Notes under the pieces: model-generated
What the model saw: the letters and a program-made list of their open reading frames with translations, nothing else
Told to the model about the DNA's origin: nothing
Databases searched by the model: none
Program-made: the position numbers and the translations under genes
Shown here: piece after piece, positions 1 to 8,450 of the stretch
How positions within the stretch are numbered: the stretch's first letter is position 1
Layout: the number at the start of each line of letters is the position of its first letter
Assembly: GCA_945861675.1 (NCBI GenBank)
Contig: CAMAVY010000014.1
Location: 1-41,483 of the forward strand
From: Klebsiella pneumoniae
GTDB lineage: Bacteria > Pseudomonadota > Gammaproteobacteria > Pseudomonadales > Azotimanducaceae
DNA: 41,483 nucleotides
Direction of reading: 5' to 3'

Positions 1-140
1 TCCGGCGCACACCTCTTGCCCTATCATCTGGCCGGAAGCGCCGAGATGTAGTGCCATACGCGCCGCAATACAGACATAAGCGGTTGATTCAGCAGGCGGT
101 GCCCGGGGCAAGTGACAAACTTGGGTTAGCGCACGATAGA

Positions 141-179
141 AACAAAACAACCGCCGACACCCTGAGGTGCCGGCGGTTG
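141..179 (-). terminator. Rho-independent terminator of the PhoX-like gene
   Basis: Two 14-nt arms (148-161 and 166-179) pair with one G-T wobble around a 4-nt loop. On the minus strand the hairpin is followed by TTTTGTTTC, a U-rich tail. It lies about 75 nt past the stop of the minus-strand gene ending at 255, so it should end that transcript. Two further hairpins precede it, one around 181-202 and one with 9-bp arms at 215-223 and 236-244. Confidence 0.85.
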
Positions 180-254
180 CAGATCTGCCTTCGCAGGATC
201 TCCGCCGATCACTAACCGCGCGCAGCCTGTACGCAGCGCGCGGTCAGTAACGGA

Positions 255-1682
255 TTAGCGACGTGCCGAACGACGACGAACACCAAGCAGTGCAAGCAGA
301 CCGGCGCCCAACAAACTCACCATGCCCGGCTCAGGGACATAGTTGATCTGGAAGGTGCGGTCGTTGCCGCTGCTGGGGTGCTGAATGTTCACGAACGCGC
401 GGTTCGAGTTGAAGGGGTCGAAATACAGACCCGTGAACTCGGAACCTGCAGTGCCCTGTGAGGCCCAGCGTGCCAGGCCTTCACCCGCATCCGCCAGGTC
501 ACCATCCTTGTTCAGATCCTTCGCAAACCAGATGTCATCGTCCACGCCGCCATTGCGGTCTTCGACGATGTAGATGTTGCCTTCGGAATCGATGGCCAGG
601 TTGTCGGGGCTGCGCAGGCCCGCGCCCACGGCTGCACCGGTGGCCAGATCAATCGTCGCGGTGTTGGCAAACACGCTGATCGTGCCTTTCGTCAGGTTGA
701 TCGCGTAGACCTCGTTCGTGGTGGTCGTGGCCACGTACATGAGCACGTCGCCATTGGCGAGGGTTTGCAGTTGCAGGTCTTCCGGACGCTGATAGTCAGT
801 GCCCTTCAGCCCGGCAACGTTTGCCGATGCGCGACCGTCGATCGAGGAAACGCCGTTCGGATCGGTAATGCTCACGGTGCCGGCAATTGCTGCGCCGTTG
901 GCATCTGTGATCGCTTCCCAGGTAAACGCGCCCGTGGCATTCGGCGTATTGCCGTCGCCCACACGCAGCACGGAGGTCTGACCTGCGTCGAAGAAGCTCA
1001 GGCCCTCACCAGCGACCGAGCTGTAGCGGTAGAGAGCACCGCCATTCAACTCGTCGATGAAGTACATGTTGCCCTTGCCGTCGAACTGAATACCTTCATG
1101 CGACACGCGCGGCACGATGTTGCGGTGCAGGAAGTTCGCATCCGCATTGCTGGTGGCAGCCAGCGGGTTTGTGAGTTCGAACAAGCGGCCGTAGGGGTTC
1201 AAGTTGTTGTCTGGAACGTTCGACCAGCTTTCCTCTGCCGTGACGTACGTACCCCACGGCGTCCAGTACGACGCGTCAAAGGCCACATGGCTGTTCAGTG
1301 CGGGTGCAACACCCGGACTCTGCCAGATGGTCGTGGTGGTGTTCGTGGCGAGGTCGGTGCGCTGGACGCCTGACGAACCAGTCTCGAACACACTGAACAG
1401 GTAGCGGCCGGCGTTCGGACCCGTCTCGTTCAAGGTGATCATGTCGAAGCTGCCGCTGTTGGCCTGGCCGGCAGCAAGCTGCGCGGTGCGCGACACAATC
1501 GTCTTGGCCACAATCGACGCGTTGCCGAACGTGATCGTGTTGCCTTCCTGGGCAACCGGAACAGCCGGGGTGACGCTGGATGCGAGCGGCGTGAAGTTGT
1601 CGAAGCCTGTCGGCACGGCCAGTGCGGCCGGCGCTATCAGCGCCGAGGCGATAGCCACGGCGAGCAATTTACGTTGGTACAT
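255..1682 (-). CDS. PhoX/DUF839-like secreted protein with PEP-CTERM sorting signal
   Basis: A 475-aa exported protein. The chosen ATG at 1682 has GGAGGG just upstream; an in-frame start 12 codons earlier lacks a site this good. Residues 1-22 form a signal peptide ending near ALA-VP. The body carries blocks typical of the DUF839/PhoX family: TAEESW, SHEGIQFD, a YQRPEDLQ block, RSPDNLAIDSEGNIYIVED, and near the end EFTGLYFDP followed by FVNIQHPSSGND. PhoX proteins are calcium-dependent alkaline phosphatases folded as beta-propellers; I infer a phosphatase or related hydrolase, but activity is not shown. The C-terminus is a PEP-CTERM signal: VPEPG, a hydrophobic segment and RRRSARR. Such signals are processed by exosortase/XrtA systems in exopolysaccharide-producing bacteria, so the protein is probably released or held at the outer surface. 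No exosortase gene is in the window. Confidence 0.85.
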   Translation of the reverse strand: MYQRKLLAVAIASALIAPAALAVPTGFDNFTPLASSVTPAVPVAQEGNTITFGNASIVAKTIVSRTAQLAAGQANSGSFDMITLNETGPNAGRYLFSVFETGSSGVQRTDLATNTTTTIWQSPGVAPALNSHVAFDASYWTPWGTYVTAEESWSNVPDNNLNPYGRLFELTNPLAATSNADANFLHRNIVPRVSHEGIQFDGKGNMYFIDELNGGALYRYSSVAGEGLSFFDAGQTSVLRVGDGNTPNATGAFTWEAITDANGAAIAGTVSITDPNGVSSIDGRASANVAGLKGTDYQRPEDLQLQTLANGDVLMYVATTTTNEVYAINLTKGTISVFANTATIDLATGAAVGAGLRSPDNLAIDSEGNIYIVEDRNGGVDDDIWFAKDLNKDGDLADAGEGLARWASQGTAGSEFTGLYFDPFNSNRAFVNIQHPSSGNDRTFQINYVPEPGMVSLLGAGLLALLGVRRRSARR

Positions 1683-1766
1683 CTTCCCTCCAAAGGAATG
1701 TGCGGTGTTTGTGTGCACTCATGGTCACCGAGTGATCTCGGAGCGCAGGAAGGTTCGGCGCCGGGC

Positions 1767-1806
1767 GTGGCTGACCGGTGACGATTTTGCGATGAGTTTG
1801 TGACAG
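1767..1806 (-). promoter_or_regulatory. Possible Pho box upstream of the PhoX-like gene
   Basis: On the minus strand, four heptamers recur at exact 11-nt steps: CTGTCAC (1806-1800), TCATCGC (1795-1789), TCGTCAC (1784-1778) and CAGCCAC (1773-1767). The first and third match the PhoB half-site well, the fourth matches 5 of 7, and the second is poor. The 11-bp phase is that of PhoB boxes. The site lies 85-124 nt before the start codon of a PhoX-like gene, a family often controlled by PhoB. This is an inference from pattern and context. Confidence 0.4.
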
Positions 1807-1932
1807 CGGTCCGGCGCGGTTTGCGCGCGTTCGTGGCGGCTTTCCGGCACCCGCAGTTGCGTTCTCTGCAGATTCGGTGGCGCGGGACGATCATGCGTTG
1901 TAGCTGCGCGCCTGCGTCAGCCGGTGTCCAGC

Positions 1933-3417
1933 TCAGCCGGCATCCAGCCCGAAAAAGCTGCGAATACGCGCCAGCACCAGCTCGCGCTGCGTCGCTGTTG
2001 CAGGTGCCGCGCTTGCACTGTCGCGCACGGAATCCAGCTCGTTGCGACGATTGACGATGATCGTCGTGATCTCGTCGGCAATGTCCGGCCGCGAACGCAG
2101 GATGCTCTCGAAGGCTGTCTTGTCCAGCCGCCAGCACTCCACATCCGTTTTCGCGGTCACGGTCGATGCGCGCGGCGCGCCGGTCATCATGCCCATCTCG
2201 CCGAACACGCTTCCAGCGGGCAATGTGGAGATGTGTGTTCGCCGGCCCTGATCCTCGAGCCAGACTTCCGCCACGCCACTCTCGATCAGGTACAGCCAGT
2301 GCGCGACGGCGCCCTGGCGCGTGATGGTGTCGCCGCGCACGAAAGGCGCACGAACCAGTTCCGGGGCGAGGCTGTCGCGCTCTTCCGATGAAAGTGAGGC
2401 AAACAACGCGATGCGCGACAACGCCTGCCGCCGACGCGCCAGCTCAGACGCGGAGAACTCGGCCTCATCGGCTTGAATCTGCAGGCGCTCTTCACGTTTC
2501 ACACCCAGGCGAATGTGGTTGCGTGCAAGTGCCGCAAGCAGGTGCACGCGTACGTCCGAATCCGTCGGATCGTCCGCACGCGGGTTGTTCATCCAATAGC
2601 GCAGCGCGTAGCGCGAGCCGCGCGCGCCGGGTTCCATCAGTACGGCATTCGGCACGGGCTCGCTGAGCACGTTTTCGATGTCGGCATTGCGTACCGCCTC
2701 TTCCAACAGTTCGATGACCCGACTTGGCGCGGCCGCAGCATCAATGTCCAGCCAGATCCAGCGCCGCCACATCGGCACCCCATCGCTGCGCGCGCCAATG
2801 ACGGTGAAGCGGTTCTTGACCAGCCAGCCGTTGGGAATGAGCACCGTCTCGCGATTGCGCGTCTCAATCGACGTATGCCGCCAGCGCACATCGACGACCT
2901 GGCCGCTGATGTCGTCGACCTTCACCCAGTCGCCGATGCGAAGTGAGTCGTCGAGTTGCAGGACGAGACCGCCGAGTACGTTGCCCAGCGTGTCCTGCAT
3001 CGAGAACGCCAGCACCGCCGTGATGACTGCGGAGGTCGTGACGAGGCTCGCAAGATCGACGCCGACGCCATGCAGCCAGAACAGCAACCAGGCGATCGCA
3101 GTGCCGGTGGTCACAAGATCGTCGACGATGCGCGCCATGCTGACGCCGAGCTTTGGCAGCAGCCAGCGGAACACCAGCATGGTGCTCAACCGGATGATGA
3201 CCGCGCCGACACCAAAGGCCGCAACGCCGGAAAGCAGCTGCGCAGCGCGTGGGCTGCCAGCGCGTTCGACAACGAATGTCACCATCTCGATGCCTGCCAG
3301 CACCACGACCACCAGCAGCATGTTGCGCGTACTCGCGCGATCAGCCGGCCGCAATGCAAGCAACAGCAGCCCAAGCAACATGGCACCCGCCATGGCAAGC
3401 AGCGTGTCCTGGTGCAT
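1933..3417 (-). CDS. MscS-like mechanosensitive channel fused to cyclic-nucleotide-binding domain
   Basis: About 494 aa from the ATG at 3417, which directly precedes a hydrophobic helix; a GTG 26 codons upstream is possible but would add a non-membrane leader. The N-terminal third holds about four membrane helices. Then comes the MscS pore and beta domain: VLAFSMQDTLGNVLGGLVLQ, the segment RIGDWVKV with GQVVDVRWR, and ETVLIPNGWLVKNRF. The last ~140 residues form a cNMP-binding fold, with a phosphate-binding cassette around GSVFGEMGMMTGAPRAST that retains the conserved Glu and Arg. This architecture matches bacterial cyclic-nucleotide-gated (bCNG) members of the MscS superfamily, many of which respond to cNMP rather than tension. 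Location is the inner membrane. The ligand (cAMP, cGMP or none) cannot be read from the sequence. It stands alone between unrelated genes. Confidence 0.88.
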   Translation of the reverse strand: MHQDTLLAMAGAMLLGLLLLALRPADRASTRNMLLVVVVLAGIEMVTFVVERAGSPRAAQLLSGVAAFGVGAVIIRLSTMLVFRWLLPKLGVSMARIVDDLVTTGTAIAWLLFWLHGVGVDLASLVTTSAVITAVLAFSMQDTLGNVLGGLVLQLDDSLRIGDWVKVDDISGQVVDVRWRHTSIETRNRETVLIPNGWLVKNRFTVIGARSDGVPMWRRWIWLDIDAAAAPSRVIELLEEAVRNADIENVLSEPVPNAVLMEPGARGSRYALRYWMNNPRADDPTDSDVRVHLLAALARNHIRLGVKREERLQIQADEAEFSASELARRRQALSRIALFASLSSEERDSLAPELVRAPFVRGDTITRQGAVAHWLYLIESGVAEVWLEDQGRRTHISTLPAGSVFGEMGMMTGAPRASTVTAKTDVECWRLDKTAFESILRSRPDIADEITTIIVNRRNELDSVRDSASAAPATATQRELVLARIRSFFGLDAG

Positions 3418-3619
3418 GAAGATCAGTTGCACGTGCGGCGCGCTTACGAAACGGAAGGCTCCAGGATGATGCGGCAACGGGTGCGATGGTGCCACCCCGA
3501 TGGCGCGTGCCGGCTATTCTCCTTTTCTCCTTCCTTCTTTCTCCTTGGTGGCGCCGGGCGCTCTTGTGTAAAGTTCCGCGCGACCCGTACCCAGCCTATT
3601 TGTCACGCGGAGAAGACAC

Positions 3620-5056
3620 GTGCAAAAGCAACAGACCCCAGCCATTCAGGTTCAGGAACTCAGCCCCGCCCTCGAAATCCAGGGTCTGATCGAACGCTCA
3701 CGCGTGGCCCAGGCGCAGATCGAGCACTACACACAAGCGCAGGTCGACGCACTTATCCGCGCCATGGTGTGGTCTGTCGCGCGCCCGGACGTCGCGGAGA
3801 AGATCGCCCAGTTCACCGTGGATGAAACCCAGCTCGGCAACTACGACGGCAAGTTCTTGAAGATCTTCCGCAAGACCCGCGCGACGCTCATGGACATCAT
3901 CGACGACAAGTCGGTCGGGGTGCTCGAAGAGGATCCCGTGCGCAACATCGTCAAGATTGCCAAGCCGCTCGGGGTCATCGGCGCACTGGCGCCCTCCACC
4001 AACCCCGAGGCGACCCCGGTCATCAAGGCCATCCACGCCGTGAAGGGCCGCAACTCCATCGTCATTGCGCCGCACCCGCGCGCCAAGCTCACGAACAAGA
4101 TGATCTGCGACCTGATGCGCGAAGCCATCGTGGCGATGGGCGGTCCTGCGGACCTGGTCATTGGCATCGACAACCCAACCATCGAGAAGACCAACGAACT
4201 GCTGAAGCAGTGCGATCGCATCCTTGCCACCGGCGGCGGTGCAATGGTCACGGCAGCTTACTCAAGCGGCACACCGGCGCTGGGCGTGGGCGTGGGCAAC
4301 GCAGTCATCACCGTCGACGAGACGGCCGATCTGGACGACGCAGCAGAGAAGATCCGCATCTCCAAGACCCTCGATCTGGCCGCATCCTGCTCCTCCGACA
4401 ACTCGGTGCTGCTGGTCGACGGCATCTACGATGCGATGCTGGCCAAGCTGAAGGCGCAAGGCGGCTACCTGGTCAACGCAGAAGAGAAGGCCAAGCTGCA
4501 GGCCACCATCTGGCACGACGGCCACCTGAACACCGCCATCGTTGCCCAGCCCGCCGAGAAGATTGCCGGCATGGCCAACATCGACCTGCCGGAAGGCGTG
4601 CGTTTCTTCATCGTGCCGGAAACCGGTTACGGGGCTGAGTTTCCGTTCTCGGGCGAGAAGTTGTCGGTGGTGATGGCGCTGTATCGCGTGCGCAACATCG
4701 ACGACGCCATCGACATGACGAACAAGATTCAGTCGTACCAGGGGCAGGGCCACTCCTGTGGCATCTACTCCCGCAGCGACGCAAACATCATGAAGCTGGC
4801 CAACGCCACCAAGACCTCGCGGGTCATGGTCAACCAGCCACAGGCCGCGTCGAACAGCGGCAACCTGTGGAACGGCATGCGTCAGACGTTCTCGCTGGGC
4901 TGCGGCTCATGGGGCGGCAACGGCACGAACAACAACATTTCGTGGCGCGACCTGATCAACGAGACCTGGGTGTCGAAGCCGCTCGCGAAGTCCAAGGAAC
5001 TGCCGACAGACGAAGCGCTGTTCACCCCGGAGATCATGGCGAAGTTCGCGAAGTAA
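3620..5056 (+). CDS. CoA-acylating-type aldehyde dehydrogenase (sulfoacetaldehyde/succinate-semialdehyde-like)
   Basis: A 478-aa ALDH-superfamily protein. The GTG start at 3620 follows GGAGAAG at good spacing. Family features are GVIGALAPSTNPEATP near residue 115, a glycine-rich ATGGGAMV segment near 195-202, and the active-site Cys at about residue 257 in AASCSSDNS. The Asn/Ser context and the absence of the usual catalytic Glu motif of hydrolytic ALDHs place it with the acylating group (AdhE N-domain, EutE, SucD, SauS), which make acyl-CoA from an aldehyde, NAD(P)+ and CoA. The PVRNIVKIAKPLGVIGALAP block most resembles SauS-type sulfoacetaldehyde dehydrogenases, so the substrate may be a small anionic aldehyde; this is inference. 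No transporter, sulfatase or CoA-transferase partner is adjacent. A pyrimidine-rich stretch (about 3519-3549) lies upstream. Confidence 0.82.
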   Translation: MQKQQTPAIQVQELSPALEIQGLIERSRVAQAQIEHYTQAQVDALIRAMVWSVARPDVAEKIAQFTVDETQLGNYDGKFLKIFRKTRATLMDIIDDKSVGVLEEDPVRNIVKIAKPLGVIGALAPSTNPEATPVIKAIHAVKGRNSIVIAPHPRAKLTNKMICDLMREAIVAMGGPADLVIGIDNPTIEKTNELLKQCDRILATGGGAMVTAAYSSGTPALGVGVGNAVITVDETADLDDAAEKIRISKTLDLAASCSSDNSVLLVDGIYDAMLAKLKAQGGYLVNAEEKAKLQATIWHDGHLNTAIVAQPAEKIAGMANIDLPEGVRFFIVPETGYGAEFPFSGEKLSVVMALYRVRNIDDAIDMTNKIQSYQGQGHSCGIYSRSDANIMKLANATKTSRVMVNQPQAASNSGNLWNGMRQTFSLGCGSWGGNGTNNNISWRDLINETWVSKPLAKSKELPTDEALFTPEIMAKFAK

Positions 5057-5093
5057 CCCGCGCGGAAGGAAGCGCGGCGGCGCGCGGCGGCGC

Positions 5094-5927
5094 TCACGCC
5101 ATACTGATGGGTTGCGCCAGCACTGGCGTCCAGCCGTAGCCCTGATTCTGTTTGGCGAGGCCAATCTCTGGCGACACGCCCGCCAGGTCCTGAATGCCGT
5201 TGCGGATCACGCGTTCGGCTTCCTCGGGCAGATTGTTCTGCTCGCTCAAATGCGCGAGCACCAGCGTGTGCAGGCGCGACGAACCTACGGCGCGCAGAAA
5301 GCCCAGTGCTTGCGCGTTGCTCAAGTGCCCATGCGGCCCGCCAACGCGACGCTTCAACGGTTCGGGGTAGCGGCCGCCGCGCAACATGTCGGGGTCGTGA
5401 TTGCACTCGAGCATCAACGCATCAACACCTGCATAGGCATCGATCATGTGCGGTGTGATGTGCCCGGCATCGGTCAACACGCCGAGGCGCGCATTGCCGT
5501 CGCTGAAAACGAACTGCACCGGATCGCGCGCATCGTGCGGAACCACCACAGGCTGAACTTCCAGTCCGGCCAGCACGAACGAATGCCGCGCTGAGATCGG
5601 CACGTGCGTACAGCTGCCGAAGTCCACCTGACGCGCCGTACCTGCGGTGCTGAACACCGGGACGCCGTGCGCACGCGACAAGCGCACCACGCCGTTGGCA
5701 TGATCACTGTGCTCGTGCGTGACCAGAATGCCGCGCAGATCTGCAGGTGAGAGCCCGAGCAACCCAAGGCGCTCTTCGACAACGCGCAGCGAAAAGCCGC
5801 AATCGACGAGCAGATAGCCGTCTGCACCACGGACCACCGTCGCATTGCCGCGGCTGCCGCTACCAAGCGACGCGAACGAGAAACCACTACCGGGGGGCGT
5901 TGCAGCGAACAGATCCTGCAGGCTCAA
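5094..5927 (-). CDS. MBL-fold metallohydrolase (YycJ/WalJ-like)
   Basis: A 277-aa metallo-beta-lactamase-fold protein. The zinc site THEHSDHANG (HxHxDH) is at about residue 70, after FASLGSGSRGN near the N-terminus, which is typical of the YycJ/WalJ subgroup. Later metal ligands include Asp in LTDAGH, and His in ECNHD and LAHLSEQNN. Relatives are nucleases or phosphodiesterases; the substrate here is unknown. The start codon overlaps the bamC stop by 4 bp, so dapA, bamC and this gene form a coupled set, the common gammaproteobacterial order. The gene converges with the aldehyde dehydrogenase, leaving only 37 bp between their stops. Confidence 0.85.
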   Translation of the reverse strand: MSLQDLFAATPPGSGFSFASLGSGSRGNATVVRGADGYLLVDCGFSLRVVEERLGLLGLSPADLRGILVTHEHSDHANGVVRLSRAHGVPVFSTAGTARQVDFGSCTHVPISARHSFVLAGLEVQPVVVPHDARDPVQFVFSDGNARLGVLTDAGHITPHMIDAYAGVDALMLECNHDPDMLRGGRYPEPLKRRVGGPHGHLSNAQALGFLRAVGSSRLHTLVLAHLSEQNNLPEEAERVIRNGIQDLAGVSPEIGLAKQNQGYGWTPVLAQPISMA

Positions 5928-7132
5928 CCTGCGTGGTTCCGGATCAACGTCAGCAGCTGCTCAGGGAACGCAGGCGGCAGTTCGACGCCGGGTTCTGCGT
6001 CGACCATCAACGCATAGTGCACATCGGTACCCTGCAGGCGCAGCTGCAGCGCATGATGATCCTCGCTGAAAAACCAACGTGTGAAGAAACCATCTTCTTC
6101 GCCGCGTAGGTCCGCTTCGCTGACCTTCAGATACAGGATGCCCTTCTCACGATTCACGTCGGTAATGTTCAACTCTGCCTTCGACAACGCCTGATTCACG
6201 GTTGCCCAGGCACGATCGAAGTCGAGGTTCATGGTCAGCTGCGGACGCCCGCCCGCACCGCGCTCAAGCTTCGACTTGGGCACCGTCTGCAGTTGCTGCG
6301 CGCGCAGCGACACCGCGGCAGCGTCGCCGCCGGCCTGCGCAAGTCGTTCACCAATGGCTTTCAGCAACAGGTCTTCAACGTCGGCCATGGCCGACGTGTC
6401 TGGCCACGTCGATGTCGCGATCAGGCTTTCACTTTCGCGGAAGTGGACTTCTGCAGTGCCGTCGCGAACGCCGGGTTCAACCCGCATGAACAGCTTGGCC
6501 GACGTCGATGTGCGGGGCGCGGCGCCAGCAGCCGACGCGGCCGCTGGCGCGGCCGTGGCCGATGCTGCGGCAGTGCGCAATGATGAGCGCACGCTGTCCT
6601 GTGACAACGCATCCAGCGGAATCCAGTCGGTTTCCAACCAGCCGCTACTGGCGTCTTCTCGCACGATGGTGATGCGGTTGGCGACCAGGAACTGCTTTGC
6701 CCTGGGCCACACGACGGCCGGTGGCTCGTCGATGACCAGCCAATGGCGGTTACCCAGTTTCTGAATCTTGATGTAGTCGCCTTCGCCCGTGTTCAACAGA
6801 CTCGTAGGCCGCGGATCGATCGCCTCCAACGCCGCGTTGGCCACCGACTCGGGCGGCAGGTCCGGCACCACCATGATCGACTTGATGTGCGTGCCGCGCA
6901 GGTCCGAAGGCAGCTTCAGCGGCGGCAGATTCGCAGCTGTCTGGTACTCCTCCTCGCGATCAGTGAAAAACAGCAGCGGGCCACTGCTGCAACCGAACAG
7001 GACAGAGCCGAGCAAGCCCGAACCAAGCACGCGAAGCAGGACGCCACCCAACACGCGCTGGCGCTGCCCGATGCGCAGGCGCTGCCCGGTGCGCTGCAGC
7101 GCAGGCGCGCCCTGGGGTTCAAACATACTCAT
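5924..7132 (-). CDS. bamC: Outer membrane assembly lipoprotein BamC
   Basis: A 402-aa lipoprotein. A hydrophobic leader ends in the lipobox LFGC with Cys at residue 48, followed by a stretch with EYQTAANLPPLKLPSDL that matches the extended N-terminal segment by which BamC contacts BamD. The rest forms two helix-grip domains (about residues 120-250 and 295-400), including GNRHWLVIDEPPAVVWP and ILYLKVSE. BamC is an accessory part of the BAM complex that inserts beta-barrel proteins into the outer membrane. The leader is long (47 residues before Cys); starting at Met3 would change little. An Ala-rich linker sits near residues 190-205. It is coupled to dapA upstream and to the MBL hydrolase downstream by 4-bp overlaps. 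Confidence 0.9.
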   Translation of the reverse strand: MSMFEPQGAPALQRTGQRLRIGQRQRVLGGVLLRVLGSGLLGSVLFGCSSGPLLFFTDREEEYQTAANLPPLKLPSDLRGTHIKSIMVVPDLPPESVANAALEAIDPRPTSLLNTGEGDYIKIQKLGNRHWLVIDEPPAVVWPRAKQFLVANRITIVREDASSGWLETDWIPLDALSQDSVRSSLRTAAASATAAPAAASAAGAAPRTSTSAKLFMRVEPGVRDGTAEVHFRESESLIATSTWPDTSAMADVEDLLLKAIGERLAQAGGDAAAVSLRAQQLQTVPKSKLERGAGGRPQLTMNLDFDRAWATVNQALSKAELNITDVNREKGILYLKVSEADLRGEEDGFFTRWFFSEDHHALQLRLQGTDVHYALMVDAEPGVELPPAFPEQLLTLIRNHAG

Positions 7133-8001
7133 GCAAGTACCTCAGCGAGCAGACTCGCCAGCGCGGGCCGACGTGCTTCGGAGAACGGCACAAGCGGCAG
7201 TCGGATGCCTGGCCCGATACGGCCGAGGTGATGCAGCGCCCATTTCACTGGCATTGGACTAGGTTCCACAAACAACATGGCATGCAACGGCTGAAGCCGG
7301 GCGTCGATGGCCGCAGCTCGGGCCTGGTCGCCCTCGAGCATGGCGGTGCAGCACTCCGACATCATGGCCGGCGCAACGTTCGCCGTGACCGAGATGCTGC
7401 CCAGCGCGCCTTCGCGCATCAGCTCCAGGTTCTTGGAGTCTTCGCCGGACAGCACGACGAAATCGCGGCCGCACAGATCGTGGATCTGACGCACCCGCGC
7501 CACATGACCACTGGCTTCCTTGATGCCAACAATATTGTGGTGGGGCGCAAGCCGAGCAATGGTCGCAGGCAAAAGATCGCAGGCCGTTCGGGCGGGCACG
7601 TTGTACAGCACCTGGGGAATATCCACCGCATCGGCCACCGCCATGTAGTGCCTGAACAGACCCTCCTGCGGCGGCCGGTTGTAGTAAGGCGTGACCAGCA
7701 GGCAGCCGTCCGCACCTGCCTCTTTGGCCGCGCGTGTGAGTTCAATGGCTTCAGTAGTCGAATTGGCCCCCGTGCCGGCAATGATCGCAATCCGTCGATT
7801 CGCAACTGCCACGACCGTGCGGATGACCTTGGTGTGCTCCGCAACGCTGACGGTCGCCGACTCGCCCGTTGTGCCGACCGGCACGATGCCGTGTGTCCCG
7901 CTTTTGATATGCCACTCGACCAGCGCCTCCAAGGCGGCATAGTCGATCTCACCATCGGCGTGCATGGGCGTAATGATGGCGACAATGCTGCCGGTGAACA
8001 T
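7129..8001 (-). CDS. dapA: 4-hydroxy-tetrahydrodipicolinate synthase
   Basis: A 290-aa TIM-barrel lyase of usual family length. It condenses pyruvate with aspartate-semialdehyde in the lysine/diaminopimelate pathway. Seen in the sequence: GTIVAIITP-type N-terminus (MFTGSIVAIITPM), the PVGTTGES loop that binds pyruvate, the catalytic Tyr in TPYYNRPPQEG, and the Schiff-base Lys in NIVGIKEASG. The ATG at 8001 has AGGGG upstream. It is first in the set dapA-bamC-MBL hydrolase. DapA feeds peptidoglycan precursor synthesis, while BamC serves outer-membrane assembly. Confidence 0.96.
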   Translation of the reverse strand: MFTGSIVAIITPMHADGEIDYAALEALVEWHIKSGTHGIVPVGTTGESATVSVAEHTKVIRTVVAVANRRIAIIAGTGANSTTEAIELTRAAKEAGADGCLLVTPYYNRPPQEGLFRHYMAVADAVDIPQVLYNVPARTACDLLPATIARLAPHHNIVGIKEASGHVARVRQIHDLCGRDFVVLSGEDSKNLELMREGALGSISVTANVAPAMMSECCTAMLEGDQARAAAIDARLQPLHAMLFVEPSPMPVKWALHHLGRIGPGIRLPLVPFSEARRPALASLLAEVLA

Positions 8002-8120
8002 GAAAGGCGCACCCCTGGAAAGAGGCGCCGATGGTATTGACCGCCCTCCCCCACGACAAGGCAGATTGCGAATGAGTGCAAATTGCTTGCACGGTGCGCG
8101 CCTGTGTTTCCGCAGCGGGC

Positions 8121-8357
8121 CTACCGCTTTCGCAGCAGGTAGGAGTATTCGGCCTCAAGGTGCAGCGATTCGAGCAACACGTGGCCGGTCTGACGCGCAA
8201 ACACCTCGAAATCCCGCGCAGAGCCTGGGTCCGTCGACAGCACCCGCAGCAATTCACCGCTCTGCAGACGGTTGATGGCCTGTTTGGCCTTCAACAGCGG
8301 CAACGGGCAGCTCAGCCCACGGGCATCCACCGTCTGCGCAACATCTTGTTCAGCCAT
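8121..8357 (-). CDS. tusA: TusA-family sulfur carrier protein
   Basis: A 78-aa protein, the usual size for the family. The signature DARGLSCPLPLLKAK has the sulfur-accepting Cys at residue 17 in the CPxP motif. TusA accepts persulfide sulfur from a cysteine desulfurase and passes it to TusBCDE for tRNA 2-thiouridine or to other sulfur pathways. It is a single gene; the region upstream, toward the protease gene, holds tandem repeats. In several gammaproteobacteria a tusA gene neighbours an M48 protease, as here. Confidence 0.9.
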   Translation of the reverse strand: MAEQDVAQTVDARGLSCPLPLLKAKQAINRLQSGELLRVLSTDPGSARDFEVFARQTGHVLLESLHLEAEYSYLLRKR

Positions 8358-8450
8358 CTGTTTGCAAACACCTGTTTGAACCCAGCGAGGGGCAGGGAGT
8401 ATATGGGCGGGGCAAGCAGCGGAAGTTCTCGGTGCACCCGACCGGTTCGG

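Noticed and set aside
1..51. Possible 3' end of a plus-strand gene at the left edge (reads SGAHLLPYHLAGSAEM then stop).
   Set aside because: Only 16 codons are visible and none form a recognisable motif; other frames are open nearby as well.
2678..3469. A 263-codon plus-strand frame opposite the MscS-like gene.
   Set aside because: Ser/Thr/Arg-rich shadow of a well-supported channel gene; no family motif.
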